Shown here one piece after another: positions 35,176 to 45,840 of a DNA stretch of 64,000 nt. The DNA lies in NCBI RefSeq assembly GCF_030247185.1, contig NC_080572.1, positions 235,849,336-235,913,335 of the forward strand, given 5' to 3'. The first letter of the stretch is position 1; the number at the start of each line of letters is the position of its first letter. The notes under the pieces are model-generated. The model saw nothing but the letters and a program-made list of their open reading frames with translations. It was not told where the DNA came from and searched no databases. The position numbers were made by a program, and so were the translations under genes. The stretch comes from Malaya genurostris (Eukaryota; Arthropoda; Insecta; Diptera; Culicidae).

Positions 35176-35984
35176 AGGGTTTCATTCAGTAAAAAGCATT
35201 CAAACGAAGAGGTTGTTTTTCGAGACGAAGACAACTGTAAGCTGCGAATAGATTGGTTGGTAGGTGCTAATCGCAAAGGCAATATTTGGGGCGATTCCAG
35301 TTTCATAAGTGCCTGAAATAGTGGAACTCACTTCACTGAGAAATATGGCCTAACCGATTTGAGAACTGTTTCAATTTGTAGGTTGCACTAGTTCATGCAC
35401 TAGCTTTCATGTTTTTCAAAAATCAAACAAAACTGTTTGAAGAATAAATTTTTATATGAGAATAAGAGAGATATGAGAAAGGCATTATTACACAACTAGG
35501 TGGATAAAAACAAGTTTTACTTAATTTCGTATGATTTTTGTGCTAAATTCAGAATTCTACTTTTTCTAAATTGTTTACTAATAGAAACTCCAAATAATTT
35601 TCGAATTCTATACATTCCGAAATAATTCTAAGTTTGTGATATTTAAATTCTAATATTCTATCGATTATAATTGATGTCGTTTAGGATAGCGGAAAATTTA
35701 AGATATATTTTTTTGTTCTCAATTGCTAGTAAAACAAAAATCAAGCAATTTTTTTTTAAATTTTAGTTGGTTTCTTTGGTCATGGGTTAGTTATGGAATT
35801 CGTATAAATTTACGTTCTATTTCTTTTTGTACAAAGCCATTGAAATAATTTGAAATTTTCGTGTTGTCACAAAATTTATTTTATTAATAGAAACAAATTC
35901 TACGTCTCTTTGAAACAGATAAAATCAAAACGGATTCCAATATTTTCACTTTGATTTGCAGAAACGTTATACGCAATATATATC
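35176..35984. other. Spacer of inverted repeat, right part
   Basis: AT-rich DNA containing one copy of the dispersed-repeat end ATTATTACACAACTAGGTGG near 35485. Nothing else is recognised. Confidence 0.35.
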
Positions 35985-37085
35985 AGAAATTTTGAAATTT
36001 CCGATCTTCTACCGATTTTCTGAGATTTTACGGAAAGCCTAAAACAAAAAAACCAAATTTTAGTAGTTAACAATTCCGTTTGGGTTGTGCATAAAAATTG
36101 TTTAGATCTTTTGTCCAATACAAACATTATTATTTTTAGAGTTTAGGTATATTTACCAAAATTTTTAAGATTTTCAGTGAAATCCAAGTTTCAGTTTTTT
36201 TTTGTAAATTTTGTTTATATTAAATTTCCAACTAAAATAATAAAAAAATATATGTCATAAAATTTCAAAGTTTTGATTTGTTTTTTTTTGGCAAAATTTT
36301 CCCAATAATAGAAATTCTCTGTATTTGTACCAAATTTCTTGAGATTCTTTGAACGGATATATAATTTTGATCATCAATACATTGTTTCTGGCAATGATTT
36401 CAATATTTTGAATCAAAAAAATGTACATGTCATCGCTTTAATTTTTGAGTTATATACAAACATGTGAAAAAAAATGAAAAATTCATATATATTTATAAAT
36501 TCATCGATTTCTCAATGTTTTCTTCTGATTGTGTAGGAATGGTAATTGAGCGAAAATTGTAGCTGGTATCACTAGCAATCGAATGATGTATAAAAATGTA
36601 TAGGTCATCGCTTTGAATTTCGAGATATTTACGATCATAGTAAAAAGTCTCATCTTTTCTTAGGTCATCTATCTACAGTTTTCATTATAACTTTGGGTAG
36701 ATAACCCTATTTTTGTTTTTTTTCAGTGCATTGTATTTGTGGAAGTAGTACCTTTCCAATGGTGAACAAATTTTGAAGATCGGTTGACTAACAACAAAGT
36801 TATGACTCGGTAAAGTTGAAGTATTCAATATTTTCTATGCGACGATTATGCCAAAGGAAAGAAAATTGGAAAGCAGATAGGGCATATTGGGCGCGTGGAA
36901 AAACTTGGAACGGGAAAAATCAAATTTTCATTGGTTTTTCTTTACCAATCATCTGCTACAAAGTTTTGGAATCAATCTACGAACTTCACAAAATTCGAGG
37001 GTGTAAAATTTATTGAGATTCGTTGAAAACAGCTGAGCTATGACAGCTCAAAGTTACCGTTCCAACTTTTTTTGAGGCTTGGTAT
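35985..37085 (-). repeat. Right arm of the large inverted repeat
   Basis: Reverse complement of 33040-34145, ending ACTTTTTTTGAGGCTTGG. The outer edge directly abuts LINE ORF1 sequence at about 37090. Confidence 0.85.
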
Positions 37086-37089
37086 TTGA

Positions 37090-37926
37090 AGTGTTAAGGA
37101 ACACTTTGTTTGTTGCTCGTCTTGTCATCCATTGCCGCATCGTCGCAGTTGTTGCTATCAAACGTATTATTGTTAGTCTTTTTCGTTCTCTTCTCGTTGT
37201 TGTTCGTTTTACTGCACATTGACTGCAGTTGCTTGCTGGTTCGAAGGTGAAAGCATTTTTTGGAGTAAGAGTAATGAATTCATTAGTTACCGGTTGCCCT
37301 TATCGTCATTTGAAGATGCCCTTTTCGCAGTTTCAATGCAGGGATTGCCGTAGTATGCAGGTTGTTCACAAAACTGACCTGTAATCAGCTGATTCTCATA
37401 GGTAACCATCGATTTATAAAGACGCCTTCCGCCCTGACCACAAATTACATAAGATGGAAATGGAAGAAAATCCACCATACTTCCCTTTCGATGGAAAAGA
37501 ATTCTCCGTACTGCTACATATTTTCTCGACCAAAATAATCACTGACTTGCGGGGAAGGTCATGTACACACACTTCTATGGCAGGGATTTTGTATTTAACA
37601 TTGACATACTCGACACTGTGTAGCTCGTTGTTAACCGAATCGAATGCAACTGCATTTCGTTCATGTTGAAACATAATGTACACAGAGTTAGAAGTCTTGT
37701 GGAATTGAATCTCATTTAAATCATTAGCATCTAGAAGCATCCATTCTTTTAGCACGATTTCAATTTCTTTTGCTGCTGGTCTAACTTTGCAGCGCTTGAT
37801 ATCAATACAAATTGAATTTGGTCCCGAAGGCCAAGTTTTAGGCTTTTGTAAATCGTGTTTGCCCATTTCGTAAACCATATTGTTCACTACACTGTATTGT
37901 CTTTGTTCCTGTCGAGATGCAAACAC
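37090..37926 (-). pseudogene. LINE ORF1 (gag-like) remnant
   Basis: The minus-strand frame from 37926 gives an ORF1-like protein: a start rich in Gln/Arg, then WMLLDANDLNEIQF, SVYIMFQHERNAVAFD and AIEVCVHDLP, the conserved signature of gag-like ORF1 in mosquito I/R1-type LINEs. A frameshift near 37450 moves the reading to the frame with YKSMVTYENQLITGQ and FCEQPAYYGNPC, a cysteine-containing RNA-binding segment. ORF2 does not follow. The sequence stops at the inverted-repeat arm. The role of the intact protein would be RNA binding in the retrotransposon particle. Confidence 0.7.
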
Positions 37927-38477
37927 AAATTAATTCACATTTTGTAATCAGTGTTGGGAACAAACTCAATTTCGAAAATCGCGACTGAAATTTTTCACAA
38001 ATCATTTTCAGACAAAAAAAGCATCGATCGATCAGAAAACGCACTAAAAAAAGGTTCACTCCTGATACTCACTGAAACTGATCTCACATAATCATAAATT
38101 TTTTTGGAAGTGATTCTTTTCGTCATTTTTTTTCGGTAATCTCTTGAACTGGTTTTTCTACGAGCATAATGAAATTAACCTTTTCTGATCATGATTTTTT
38201 CAGCAAGGTTTGTATCGGAAGTATAGTGTGTTGTTAAATTGAGCAGGATGTCCAGCCAGCGACTGGCACCATTAAAGAAGGTGACAAGCGATTATAAATA
38301 CACTCTCCTACTCAATGCTTGAGCGAAAAAATAGGTATAAAGCGAGAAGACTAGTGTTTGATGGACAGAGAAGATGTTTGGATGTAAGGTATCGGTCGGG
38401 TGACGACCAGGATGTAGACCATGTTCGATGTACGTTCTACCATGTCTGACTGGCGTTTTGGAGTGCCTATAACAAGA
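37927..38477. other. Possible LINE 5' region and unassigned sequence
   Basis: Sequence upstream of ORF1 (minus sense) may include the LINE leader. Nothing specific can be supported. Confidence 0.3.
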
Positions 38478-38548
38478 TTCAGAGTGGCGCAATGGTAGCG
38501 CGTATGCACGGAATGAAGAAGAACGCAGGTTCGAGTCCTGTCTCTGAG
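38478..38548 (+). tRNA. tRNA-Trp-like sequence, probably a tRNA pseudogene or SINE head
   Basis: A 71-base cloverleaf length is present. The acceptor TTCAGAG pairs with CTCTGAG, the D arm is GCGC/GCGC with loop AATGGTA, and the T arm is GCAGG/CCTGT around TTCGAGT (B box GGTTCGAGTCC). The D-arm text TGGCGCAATGGTAGCGCGT is as in tRNA-Trp. The anticodon arm does not pair (TATGC with GAAGA) and the loop lacks U33, so it cannot work as a normal tRNA. A pyrimidine-rich tail follows. Confidence 0.5.
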
Positions 38549-40340
38549 CGTATCTTTTTCCAATAAATCATCTTTTCTCTTCGTTTTTCATTCATTTGGC
38601 TTCTCCAATATATGTTTCCGCTCAGTCATTGCGAAAACTGAACTCAATTATGGCGGCTTTACGTCATAATAATTAAAATTAATAAATCATATACTATTGC
38701 TATTTATATTAAGCTTACTGAGCGTTAGCTTTACAATCTTTCTTTTCATAGTATCTTTTATACGACATTTCTCTTTACAAAAATGAAGTTGTTAAAAATT
38801 TCAGTTTATGCCATGCCGCTGAATGTTGTTCAACGTTGCGAACAGACAAAATCATGTCCATGGAACTCATAAGCTCATGTACATTAATCATTAATCGTTT
38901 ACTACCCAAACCTGTTCTGTTTCCTTTTCCTTGCAATGACATCAATGATAGTGACACTCTGTTCGACGATGATCACTTGCATGAATTCGACAGATACTGC
39001 ATGAGAATAGTAAAACAAAAATCCTGGTCCTACTCTGCCTGTTCGTAAAGTACACGACGACGAATCTGGGTAGCAAAAAAAACCTGTATGCAATCGTATC
39101 ATTACATGCAAATCACGTTGCACTATTGTAAATCGTAGGTTCGGTAAGCATGCGTTCCTTCTACGCATTCTCAACGTGCAACAACAGCTCACCTTGAACA
39201 GGGTAACCTCCATCCGTTACGCGTGATCCTCTCTAACCACTCTAGCCAGCGGTAGGAGTTGTGGCTGTGTTAATCCACAGAACAGCGCAACTCAGTTCGA
39301 AATGAAATAAAAAGGATTTCTTTTGAGGAGAGTCTCGGCTTAGCATATCACCCAACGACGATTGGTCATAAAATCAATGGATTTATTATGACAGATAATT
39401 GTGAATTCTTGGTGCATTTCCAGTAGCTCCTTGGGCGTCTCTCGCTTGGTAAATTGATATTTTGATTGAAAACCATTACGGCCAAGGAGAAACCGTTCGA
39501 TTAAACAGATGGGGAGGGAAAGGAGGGTGCCTTCTTTTGTCATCGGTCGGCTCTGGGTGTCAGAAAAAGACAGTCCAACCCGGTTCTCGGTGCTAATTTG
39601 CGATAATCGTTTTAATATCGACATAAATTTATGATCCTCACCGAAGGACCCATGCACCACATTAGCCGTGGTGCAAGTTTGAAAAGGGTTGCGTAGCTGC
39701 AGGCGGGCCCGAATAACAATGCCTGACCACCCGAACTGACCTGCAACGGCGTTGCCGTCGTCGTCATCGTCGTCATTCTGTCGTGCAAAGGTCAGCACGC
39801 ATGGTTTGGGTGCGGCCATCGTTGCGACAAGCGAGCGAGCAAGCGACCGAACAACCGGTGAGTGCCTAATTAGCTTTTCGCCTCCATCACGACTTTTCAC
39901 GCTGCGGAGGTCTGCCGGAACATAAATTGTGCATGATAAAAGTCGCAATTAGTGTGACTGCGCTGCAGCCAAAGGTCACCCACCCGGGGTACAGAGATGT
40001 GACAGCAAACCGATTGCCGAGGCGTATCACCACTTAGCACAGCTGGGATACAGTCGATCCCAGGGGCCAATTTGCAATCGATCCGTTCGTGAACACGAGA
40101 AAACGATCCGCACTGCAATGCGATTGATGACGCGCAGGAAGTTTGGTTACACTTTGGGATATACTGAAATGCAACTATCTTTGACCAAGTCAATCAAGGT
40201 TGACCTGAACAAGCTCCGGCATGATCATTTATTATTTATCGTTCGCCGATCGTTCTCATTTTAATGATGTCGATTGTCCACTCTGAGAAGGGTGGGGCTC
40301 GCTAATGATTTGGAATGATCAGTACGTTTTGATAGCGTAG
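38549..40340. promoter_or_regulatory. Unique, repeat-poor island (possible regulatory region)
   Basis: Balanced-composition DNA from about 38.8 to 40.3 kb without transposon traces. The 202-residue minus-strand frame at 39340-39948 has an Asp run from a GTC repeat and no recognised domain, so it is not proposed as a gene, though it is the longest non-repeat frame here. A donor-like GTGAGT lies at 39858 on the plus strand. Confidence 0.3.
39700..39857 (+). other. Possible untranslated exon with splice donor, plus strand
   Basis: AGCGACCGAACAACCG is followed by GTGAGTGCC, a strong donor, in unique GC-rich DNA (GCGAGCGAGCAAGCGACC). The 5' boundary is arbitrary. No frame is preserved. Confidence 0.25.
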
Positions 40341-40539
40341 ATTTTTCTACGATAAAATCATTAAATCATCCTCTAGTGGCAGAAACTGAATATACAATTT
40401 TCTGGTGTCTTATTCTGTATCTCACTTTCAGTATGGCGGGGAGGACAAATGTAATCTGTTGATACAAAACATGAGAAGGTTTTATGCCTGTTAAAGAAGG
40501 AGACCGAAAAATCTGAGCTCTTGCGGTTTTTTTCTTACT

Positions 40540-40577
40540 TCTAAATAAATAAATACATAAATAAATAAATAAAAAAA
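40540..40577 (+). repeat. AAAT microsatellite
   Basis: AAATAAATAAATACATAAAT and following units. Confidence 0.85.
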
Positions 40578-40699
40578 ACCCTAGCCGATTCTCATATAAT
40601 GACATCCAAATCAAAGGACTGACACAATAATTGCTAACTTATATTCAAGTCCGAATTTCAGTTCTATAATAACAGAGTGATAAATTTTTAAAATTCAAA

Positions 40700-41005
40700 C
40701 CGTTGTACAGTGGGAAAAAATCTATGAAAACCCGCAAAGTATTCTGTAACTCATGAACTAATTGAGATCGGTCAACAAACTAAAGCATTTCTTATGTAAA
40801 AATGTCCAAGGAATTCAATGGAATGGCCGCACGAATCGCAATCGTGCTCGTTTTACCCCAAACAGCAATTTTGGGGTTTTCTGGAGTATTTGTTCTGTAA
40901 CTTGGAAAGAAATCGAGTGCGGTCTACTGAAATAGCTTGATTTTATGTAAAAATGTCTGGAAAATCGAATGGAAGAGTGTACACTAATTACGATTTTAAG
41001 ACGAT
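40700..41005 (+). repeat. Diverged direct duplication of about 150 bp
   Basis: ATTCTGTAACTCATGAAC...TGTAAAAATGTCCAAGG is followed by a related TGTTCTGTAACTTGGAAAG...TGTAAAAATGTCTGG, giving two diverged units. Confidence 0.45.
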
Positions 41006-41011
41006 TTCAGG

Positions 41012-41168
41012 ATTCGGCGAAATGACTTTCGGCGAAATGGCATTCGGCGAAATGGCATTCGGCGAAGTGGCCTATTCGGCGAAATGTCATTCGGCGAAAT
41101 AACCCTTTTGGCGAAATGGCTTTCAGCGAAACGGCTTTCGGCGATATGGCTTTCGGCGAAATGACCCT
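41012..41168 (+). repeat. 15-bp tandem repeat (TTCGGCGAAATGGCA)
   Basis: About ten units of TTCGGCGAAATGGCA with variants (GTCA, ACCC and GGCTT in place of GGCA). It ends in ATGACCCTGATCCC. Confidence 0.85.
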
Positions 41169-42059
41169 GATCCCTCCGGAACTACTTAATGAATTGCTAT
41201 TAAACTTGGCATATGTACTTTTTGCTCTTCAGAGATGATCATAAAGCTTTTTTTTTTGGGAGAGAGACTAGCAAGTATTTTTAACAGAGAGGGTAATGAA
41301 AAAATTTATTTAACTTCACGAGAATCGATACTTTTTGAAGACCATAGATATTTTTTGCACAATTTAGATATGATCATAAGAATATTCGTATGGGGTGCAT
41401 GTAGTAAGTGCCTCTAAAAAGGAGGTGTAATTTTTGTAATGGCATAACTATGGAACTATTGAACGGATTGCTATCAAACTTGGCACAGATACTTCTTGCT
41501 CTTCAAAGATAACCATTAGGACATTTTCAGGGGTGTGTAACAAGTGTTCTTAACACTGGAGGGGGAGAGGGGGTGGTCGATACTTTTTTAAGGCTATACT
41601 TCATGAGAAATTAAAATATGGTCTTAATTTGTGGATATAACCTATATAACCTCTTAAAAAGAAGTTTAATGTGAAGTTGATAGATTTTTACAAATTACGA
41701 TACCTTTGGCTAAGTACAGATATTATTTGCACTTCAGATGATCCTAAGAGTATTTTCAAGGGAGGAGGGAGAATAAAGTAAGGGTCTCATTCAAGGGGGA
41801 GGAGGACAAAGCTCAAATTGTTCGAATGATCGAACATAACTCCGAAACAACACTTAACTTTGCAAGTGCAAGTTAACTAAGTTATTATTGATGTTCAAAG
41901 GTTGCAATAAGAATATTTTAAAGGGGGGAGGGGGTAGTTTGGTATAGTAAGTGCTTGCTAACAGGGGGAATTTGAAGCAAAATGTTTCGAATTTCAGGAG
42001 AGATTTAGACTAGATTTTAAAAATCAATTTTTCCCTATTTTTCACCTGGAGCTGTTAGC
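41169..42059 (+). repeat. Dispersed G-rich repeat (AACTTGGCA/GGGGGAG type), left of the transposon cluster
   Basis: Repeated units GCTATYAAACTTGGCAYA, TTGCTCTTCAGAGATGATC and GGGGGAGAGGGGG occur at intervals of about 270-300 bases. The same type resumes at about 46270-46560. The Penelope-like/mariner cluster therefore appears to sit inside one such repeat. Confidence 0.6.
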
Positions 42060-42168
42060 GGAATGTATTCAACAGTTGCACTTTTTCTGTACCATTTAAT
42101 TCCACTATTTCACTGTCACGTTATTACACTTTCACAAAGTCACTTAATGAAGCATAACAAACGTTACA

Positions 42169-42218
42169 ATACAGATACGCGTATTTCGGAATGTTACTTA
42201 CATCCTTCTTCAGTGTAT
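42169..42218 (-). ncRNA. Hammerhead-ribozyme-like motif in the Penelope terminal region
   Basis: Minus-strand reading: stem I 5' strand ATACA (42218-42214); core CTGAAGA (42213-42207), matching CUGANGA; stem II AGGATGT/ACATTCC around AAGTA; core GAAA (42187-42184); self-complementary stem III TACGCGTA (42183-42176); TC before the expected cleavage site (42175-42174); stem I 3' strand TGTAT (42173-42169). Stem I pairs fully over 5 bp. Stem II pairs over 6 of 7 positions, with an A-C mismatch next to the core. A tiny palindromic stem III is typical of dimer-active hammerheads reported in Penelope-like terminal repeats. Activity is untested. Confidence 0.7.
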
Positions 42219-42403
42219 CGGTTTTATAAGTTTGTTTGAAAGAATGCTGTAATGCTGCTCCTTTTATACGAAATGTCTTATTGTCAACGGGTAAAAACGG
42301 GAAGAAACAGGTAGTAACAAACGGGTAGGAAGGTAGTTTGATTGTCAGCGGAGGACAACAAACTGAAGAAGTGGGATATTAAGAGATTAAGTATTACCTA
42401 AAT

Positions 42404-42658
42404 CTATTTGTATCTTATGTGTCGGTAATAACTTGAAGAGCCAGGAGGGCTTATTTCCTTGGCTTTGAAACGGATGTCTAGAGTTCTCTTTGGTTGTCCA
42501 ATATATATTTTATCACAATGAGAACACGAGATTTTGTATATCCCAGATTTTTTCAAATTATCCGTAGGATCTTTTGTAGAACCTAGTAAATTTTTCAATT
42601 GACAGTTCATGCTGCTGAATACTAAATCCAAATCAAATTTATTTAGTTTTGATTTCAA
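42404..42658 (-). pseudogene. GIY-YIG endonuclease domain of the Penelope-like element
   Basis: Residues SGIYKISCSHCDKIYIGQ carry the GIY and YIG motifs and a Cys pair. PKRTLDIRFKAKE follows with the conserved Arg. The domain nicks target DNA for priming in this element class. It lies in a different frame from the RT core and ends shortly after (SYYRHIRYK), so it is truncated or frameshifted on both sides. Confidence 0.85.
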
Positions 42659-43451
42659 AGGATGTGCAATGTTTGGATTGAAGTCTACCGATATTCTTTT
42701 TAAATTTTCTGATGGGGGAGACAGAGTTGTAAGTGATTGTTTTTTTTAACAATCCTAACTTTTTGTCGAGGATTGTTTGTATTGAACGCTCCGGATATCC
42801 ATTGAGCTTTCCAATTTCGAAAATAAAGTTTTTCTCTTTTATTGCAGCATCTCTCTTAAGGGGTAAGGTCAGCATTCTGTGAATCATATGGTGGAAAGCT
42901 GCCATTTTGTGTTGGTGGGAATGATTAGAAGTATTTGGTATGACCCGATCTGTGTTGGTTGGCTTCCTGTATATCTCGAAATTTAAGGTTTTTGCCTCTC
43001 TGATAATGAGGATATCTAAGAAAGGTAAACTGTTGTCTTTCTCCTCCTCATAGGTGAATTTAATGTTTTTATGTAAGTTATTAATCATTTGTAAGAAAGT
43101 TGATAAATCATTGCGTTTGATGATACAGAATATATCATCAACGTATCTCCACCAGCGATTAGGTAATAATCCCTGGTTTTTCAAAAGTTCTTCAAGATTT
43201 GTAATAAACAATTCGCATAAAAACGGGGAGAGCGGATTACCCATTGGTGCCCCTTGTAACTGTTTATAAAATCCGCCTCTGAATTTGAAGTAATTTACAT
43301 CCATACAAAGCCGAGTTAGGCTCCGATATGACCTTACTTTGCTTTTCCATAAATTTTTACTATGTTGTTGAAGTAACCAATCTTCTAATAGATTAATTGA
43401 GTCTTTCACCGGGACACTTGGGAATAAGGCGGTTACATCGAATGACACCAT
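42639..43451 (-). pseudogene. Penelope-type reverse transcriptase core
   Basis: A 270-residue frame with the RT motifs in order: MVSFDVTALFPSVPV (first catalytic Asp), FKFRGGFYKQLQGAPMGNPL, RYVDDIFCII (catalytic YVDD), DNSLPFLDILI and IYRKPTNTDRV. The thumb follows (HKMAAFHHMIHRML). The motifs appear intact, but the N-terminal part is shifted out of frame near 43451-43520, and the frame is lost again before the GIY-YIG domain near 42650. The gene as a whole is therefore non-functional. Confidence 0.9.
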
Positions 43452-43937
43452 TATTTCGTCTTCTTCGATTTCACCAGAATTTTGAAGTTGACTCGTAAAT
43501 TCTTGTGTGTTGGGGACTGATCCACTGAAAAAAATTTTCTGGCACAGAATGGAATTCTTTTACTAGCCATTTGGCGATTTTTTTGGGTAGGGGCTCCCAC
43601 TGAAGAAATAATTTCTCTTATTTCGTTACCAGGTTTGGGAACCTTTGGTAGTCCTTTGATTTTGGGTAAAGAAGGGTTCGGAACTTTGAGGTGATTGAGG
43701 TTGATATCGAAGTTTGGATTACATTCAAGAAGAGTTTTATCCACTTTTTTGATAATTTCAGGAAGGGGATCGGTTCTTTGTTTCCTATAAGGACCGTCAT
43801 TAATTTTTTGGGTTATCAAGTCGTCATAATCTTGTTTGTCCATAATAACTACTTTATTTCCCTTGTCAGCCTTTACATAAAAAACAGGCTTTTCTCGCAA
43901 TTGTTTCACTAGTTCTTTTTCATCAATGGTTTGCTGA
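43451..43937 (-). pseudogene. N-terminal region of the Penelope-type reverse transcriptase
   Basis: PVFYVKADKGNKVVIMDKQ, KVPNPSLPKIKGLPKVPKPG and EIREIISSVGAPTQK match the conserved N-terminal Penelope RT blocks (KADKG.. and LPK.HKPG). After that the frame shifts at least twice before the RT core. The open frame continues to 44143 only because it reads antisense into mariner DNA. The true element sequence ends at about 43937. Confidence 0.85.
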
Positions 43938-44656
43938 TTATTGTGAAAAAATGGAAAAAAAGGAATTTCGTGTGTTGATGAAACACTACTTTTTGATGGA
44001 AAAAAGTGCCGCCGATACCAAAAAATGGCTTGATGAGTGTTATCCAGACTCTGCACCGGGCGATGCAACAATTCGTAATTGGTTTGCAAAATTTCGTACT
44101 GGTCATATGAGCACCGAAGACGATGAACGCAGTGGACGTCCAAAAGAGGCTGTTACCGATGAAAACGTGAAAAAAATCCACAAAATGATTTTCAATGACC
44201 GTAAAGTGAAGTTGATCGAGATAGCTGACACCCTAAAGATATCAAAAGAACGTGTTGGACATATTATTCACGAATATTTGGATATGAGAAAGCTTTGTGC
44301 AAAATGGGTGCCGCGTGAGCTCACAATCGATCAAAAACAACAACGAATTGATGATTCTGAGCAGTGTTTGGAGCTGTTATATCGAAATAAAACCGATTTT
44401 TTTCGTCGATATATAACAATGGAGGAAACATGGCTCCATCACTTCACTCCGGAGTCCAATCGACAGTCAGCTGAATGGACTGCACGCGATGAACCGAACC
44501 CAAAGCGTGGAAAGACTCAACAATCGGCCGGTAAGGTTATGGCGTCTGTATTTTGGGATTCGCATGGTATAATTTTCATCGACTACCTTGAAAAGGGAAA
44601 AACCATCAACAGTGACTATTATATAGCGTTATTAGAGCGTTTGAAGGACGAAATTT

Positions 44657-45840
44657 AAAAAAGGCGGGTGGGTAATGTCAGAGACATAATTGGATGTCGT
44701 GAATACGAAAACAACTGACATGTTCCTTAACACTTCCGAATATCATTTAGTTGATCAATTGTATGAATAATGCAAGCATTCCCCTTTTCCACATTTTTCA
44801 CAAAAACAAAGAAGGTTTCACTTGATCTCGATTACTGTGAGTTTCACACAGCGAAAAGTGCACAAATCTAATCAAACTGTTCTAGATTAGCACTAAACTG
44901 AGGAAAAATCCTAAAAGTTCTTTAGAAAACTTTTAGAGTCATTAGAACGGCTGATTTTGTGTGATGCTCTTCACCGTTGTTCTCTTTTCGTTGTTTTTTC
45001 ACCAATGCAAACGACTGGCAGCTGTGACGTAATCGCTCTTGTCGGAAGCGAAACTAGCTTTGCAAACGACACACAATACATCTGCTCGTAGTGGCGATAG
45101 AATCCAAACTGATCCAATTTTTGTTAAGAGGTTTCTTTTTAAGTGATTTCGTTTGTAACTTTTTCACTAATGGGCGGTCCTAACGGTAATAAAAATAGCA
45201 GCATATAGAATTTATATCCCGGGTTGGCGGTTCAATGCATAGGACGCTGGTCTTACAAGCCAGTTGTCGTATGTTCGAGCCCCGATCTGGAAGGATTCAT
45301 AGTGTCAGTAGGATCCATAGTAATAGCCATGCAATGATTTTGTACACTAAGAATCGGCTGCGAAGTCTGTTGAAACAGAAAGGCCAAATTCCACAAAAGG
45401 AATGTAATGCCAGGACTTTGCTAGCATATAGAATTTTAATTCCGATTATTTCATTTCAGATTTGCATTTCATTGAAAGAAACTATCGGGATGCTGTACGG
45501 GATTCGTTCCTGCCTTTCAGAAGGACCAAATTGTGGAACTCACTACGATATTAAGCACTGTTCGGAACACGATTCGTTGTACAGCAGTAGATATTTTGTT
45601 CTCTATCTCAGAACGCGTTCTGATTGGCTGGTGTTGACATTAATTTTGAACTATTTGAGATTATGTCACACAACTGAAAATTTTATCATAAAATTGTGAT
45701 CATATTTCCGATGGTATGTAGCAAAAATTATGTTGATTCGTTAGATACAACAAGAGATATTCACGATCAAAAACTTATCACTCTCTCAGAAGGTAAATTT
45801 TGAAAAGGCGCCCCATAGTAAAGTAAGTCGTATTCACGAC
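44657..45840 (-). mobile_element. Modular dispersed repeat inserted in mariner copy 1 (about 1.18 kb)
   Basis: Comparison with copy 2 shows mariner sequence on both sides (GACGAAATTT before, ACGGCCTCATTTGAA after). The insert begins AAGGCGGGTGGGTAATGTC and ends GTAAGTCGTATTCACGAC, with A runs at both junctions where the target had seven As. In the minus sense the modules are ordered A, C, B, D, unlike the A-B-C-D unit at 20965. GTCGTGAATACGA at one end is mirrored by TCGTATTCACGAC near the other. A SINE lies inside it. Confidence 0.8.
45214..45422 (+). mobile_element. tRNA-derived SINE with 14-bp target duplication
   Basis: Flanked by AGCATATAGAATTT at 45200-45213 and 45423-45436, a perfect 14-bp duplication. 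The head has an A-box-like TTGGCGGTTCAATGC and a B box TGTTCGAGCCC. The body includes GCCATGCAATGATTTTGTAC and ends CAAAAGGAATGTAATGCC. It is a different family from the 9.3-kb SINE. It is the innermost insertion of the nested cluster, hence the youngest event here. The 154-residue frame across it is not a gene. Confidence 0.9.

Larger units (their letters stand above)
42060..43937 (-). mobile_element. Penelope-like retroelement, 5'-truncated and decayed
   Basis: Minus-strand order: N-terminal RT region (43451-43937), RT core with YVDD (42639-43451), GIY-YIG endonuclease (42404-42658), then an untranslated terminal region with a hammerhead-like motif (42169-42218). RT followed by GIY-YIG is diagnostic of Penelope-like elements. 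The 5' end stops abruptly at mariner sequence, and the three coding pieces are in different frames. Confidence 0.9.

Noticed and set aside
39340..39948. 202-residue minus-strand frame in a unique island
   Set aside because: Longest non-repeat frame, but no recognised domain, no splice context on that strand and a microsatellite-derived Asp run. Left as uncertain non-coding.
45235..45699. 154-residue plus-strand frame
   Set aside because: It runs across a SINE and the repeat holding it; nothing resembles a protein family.
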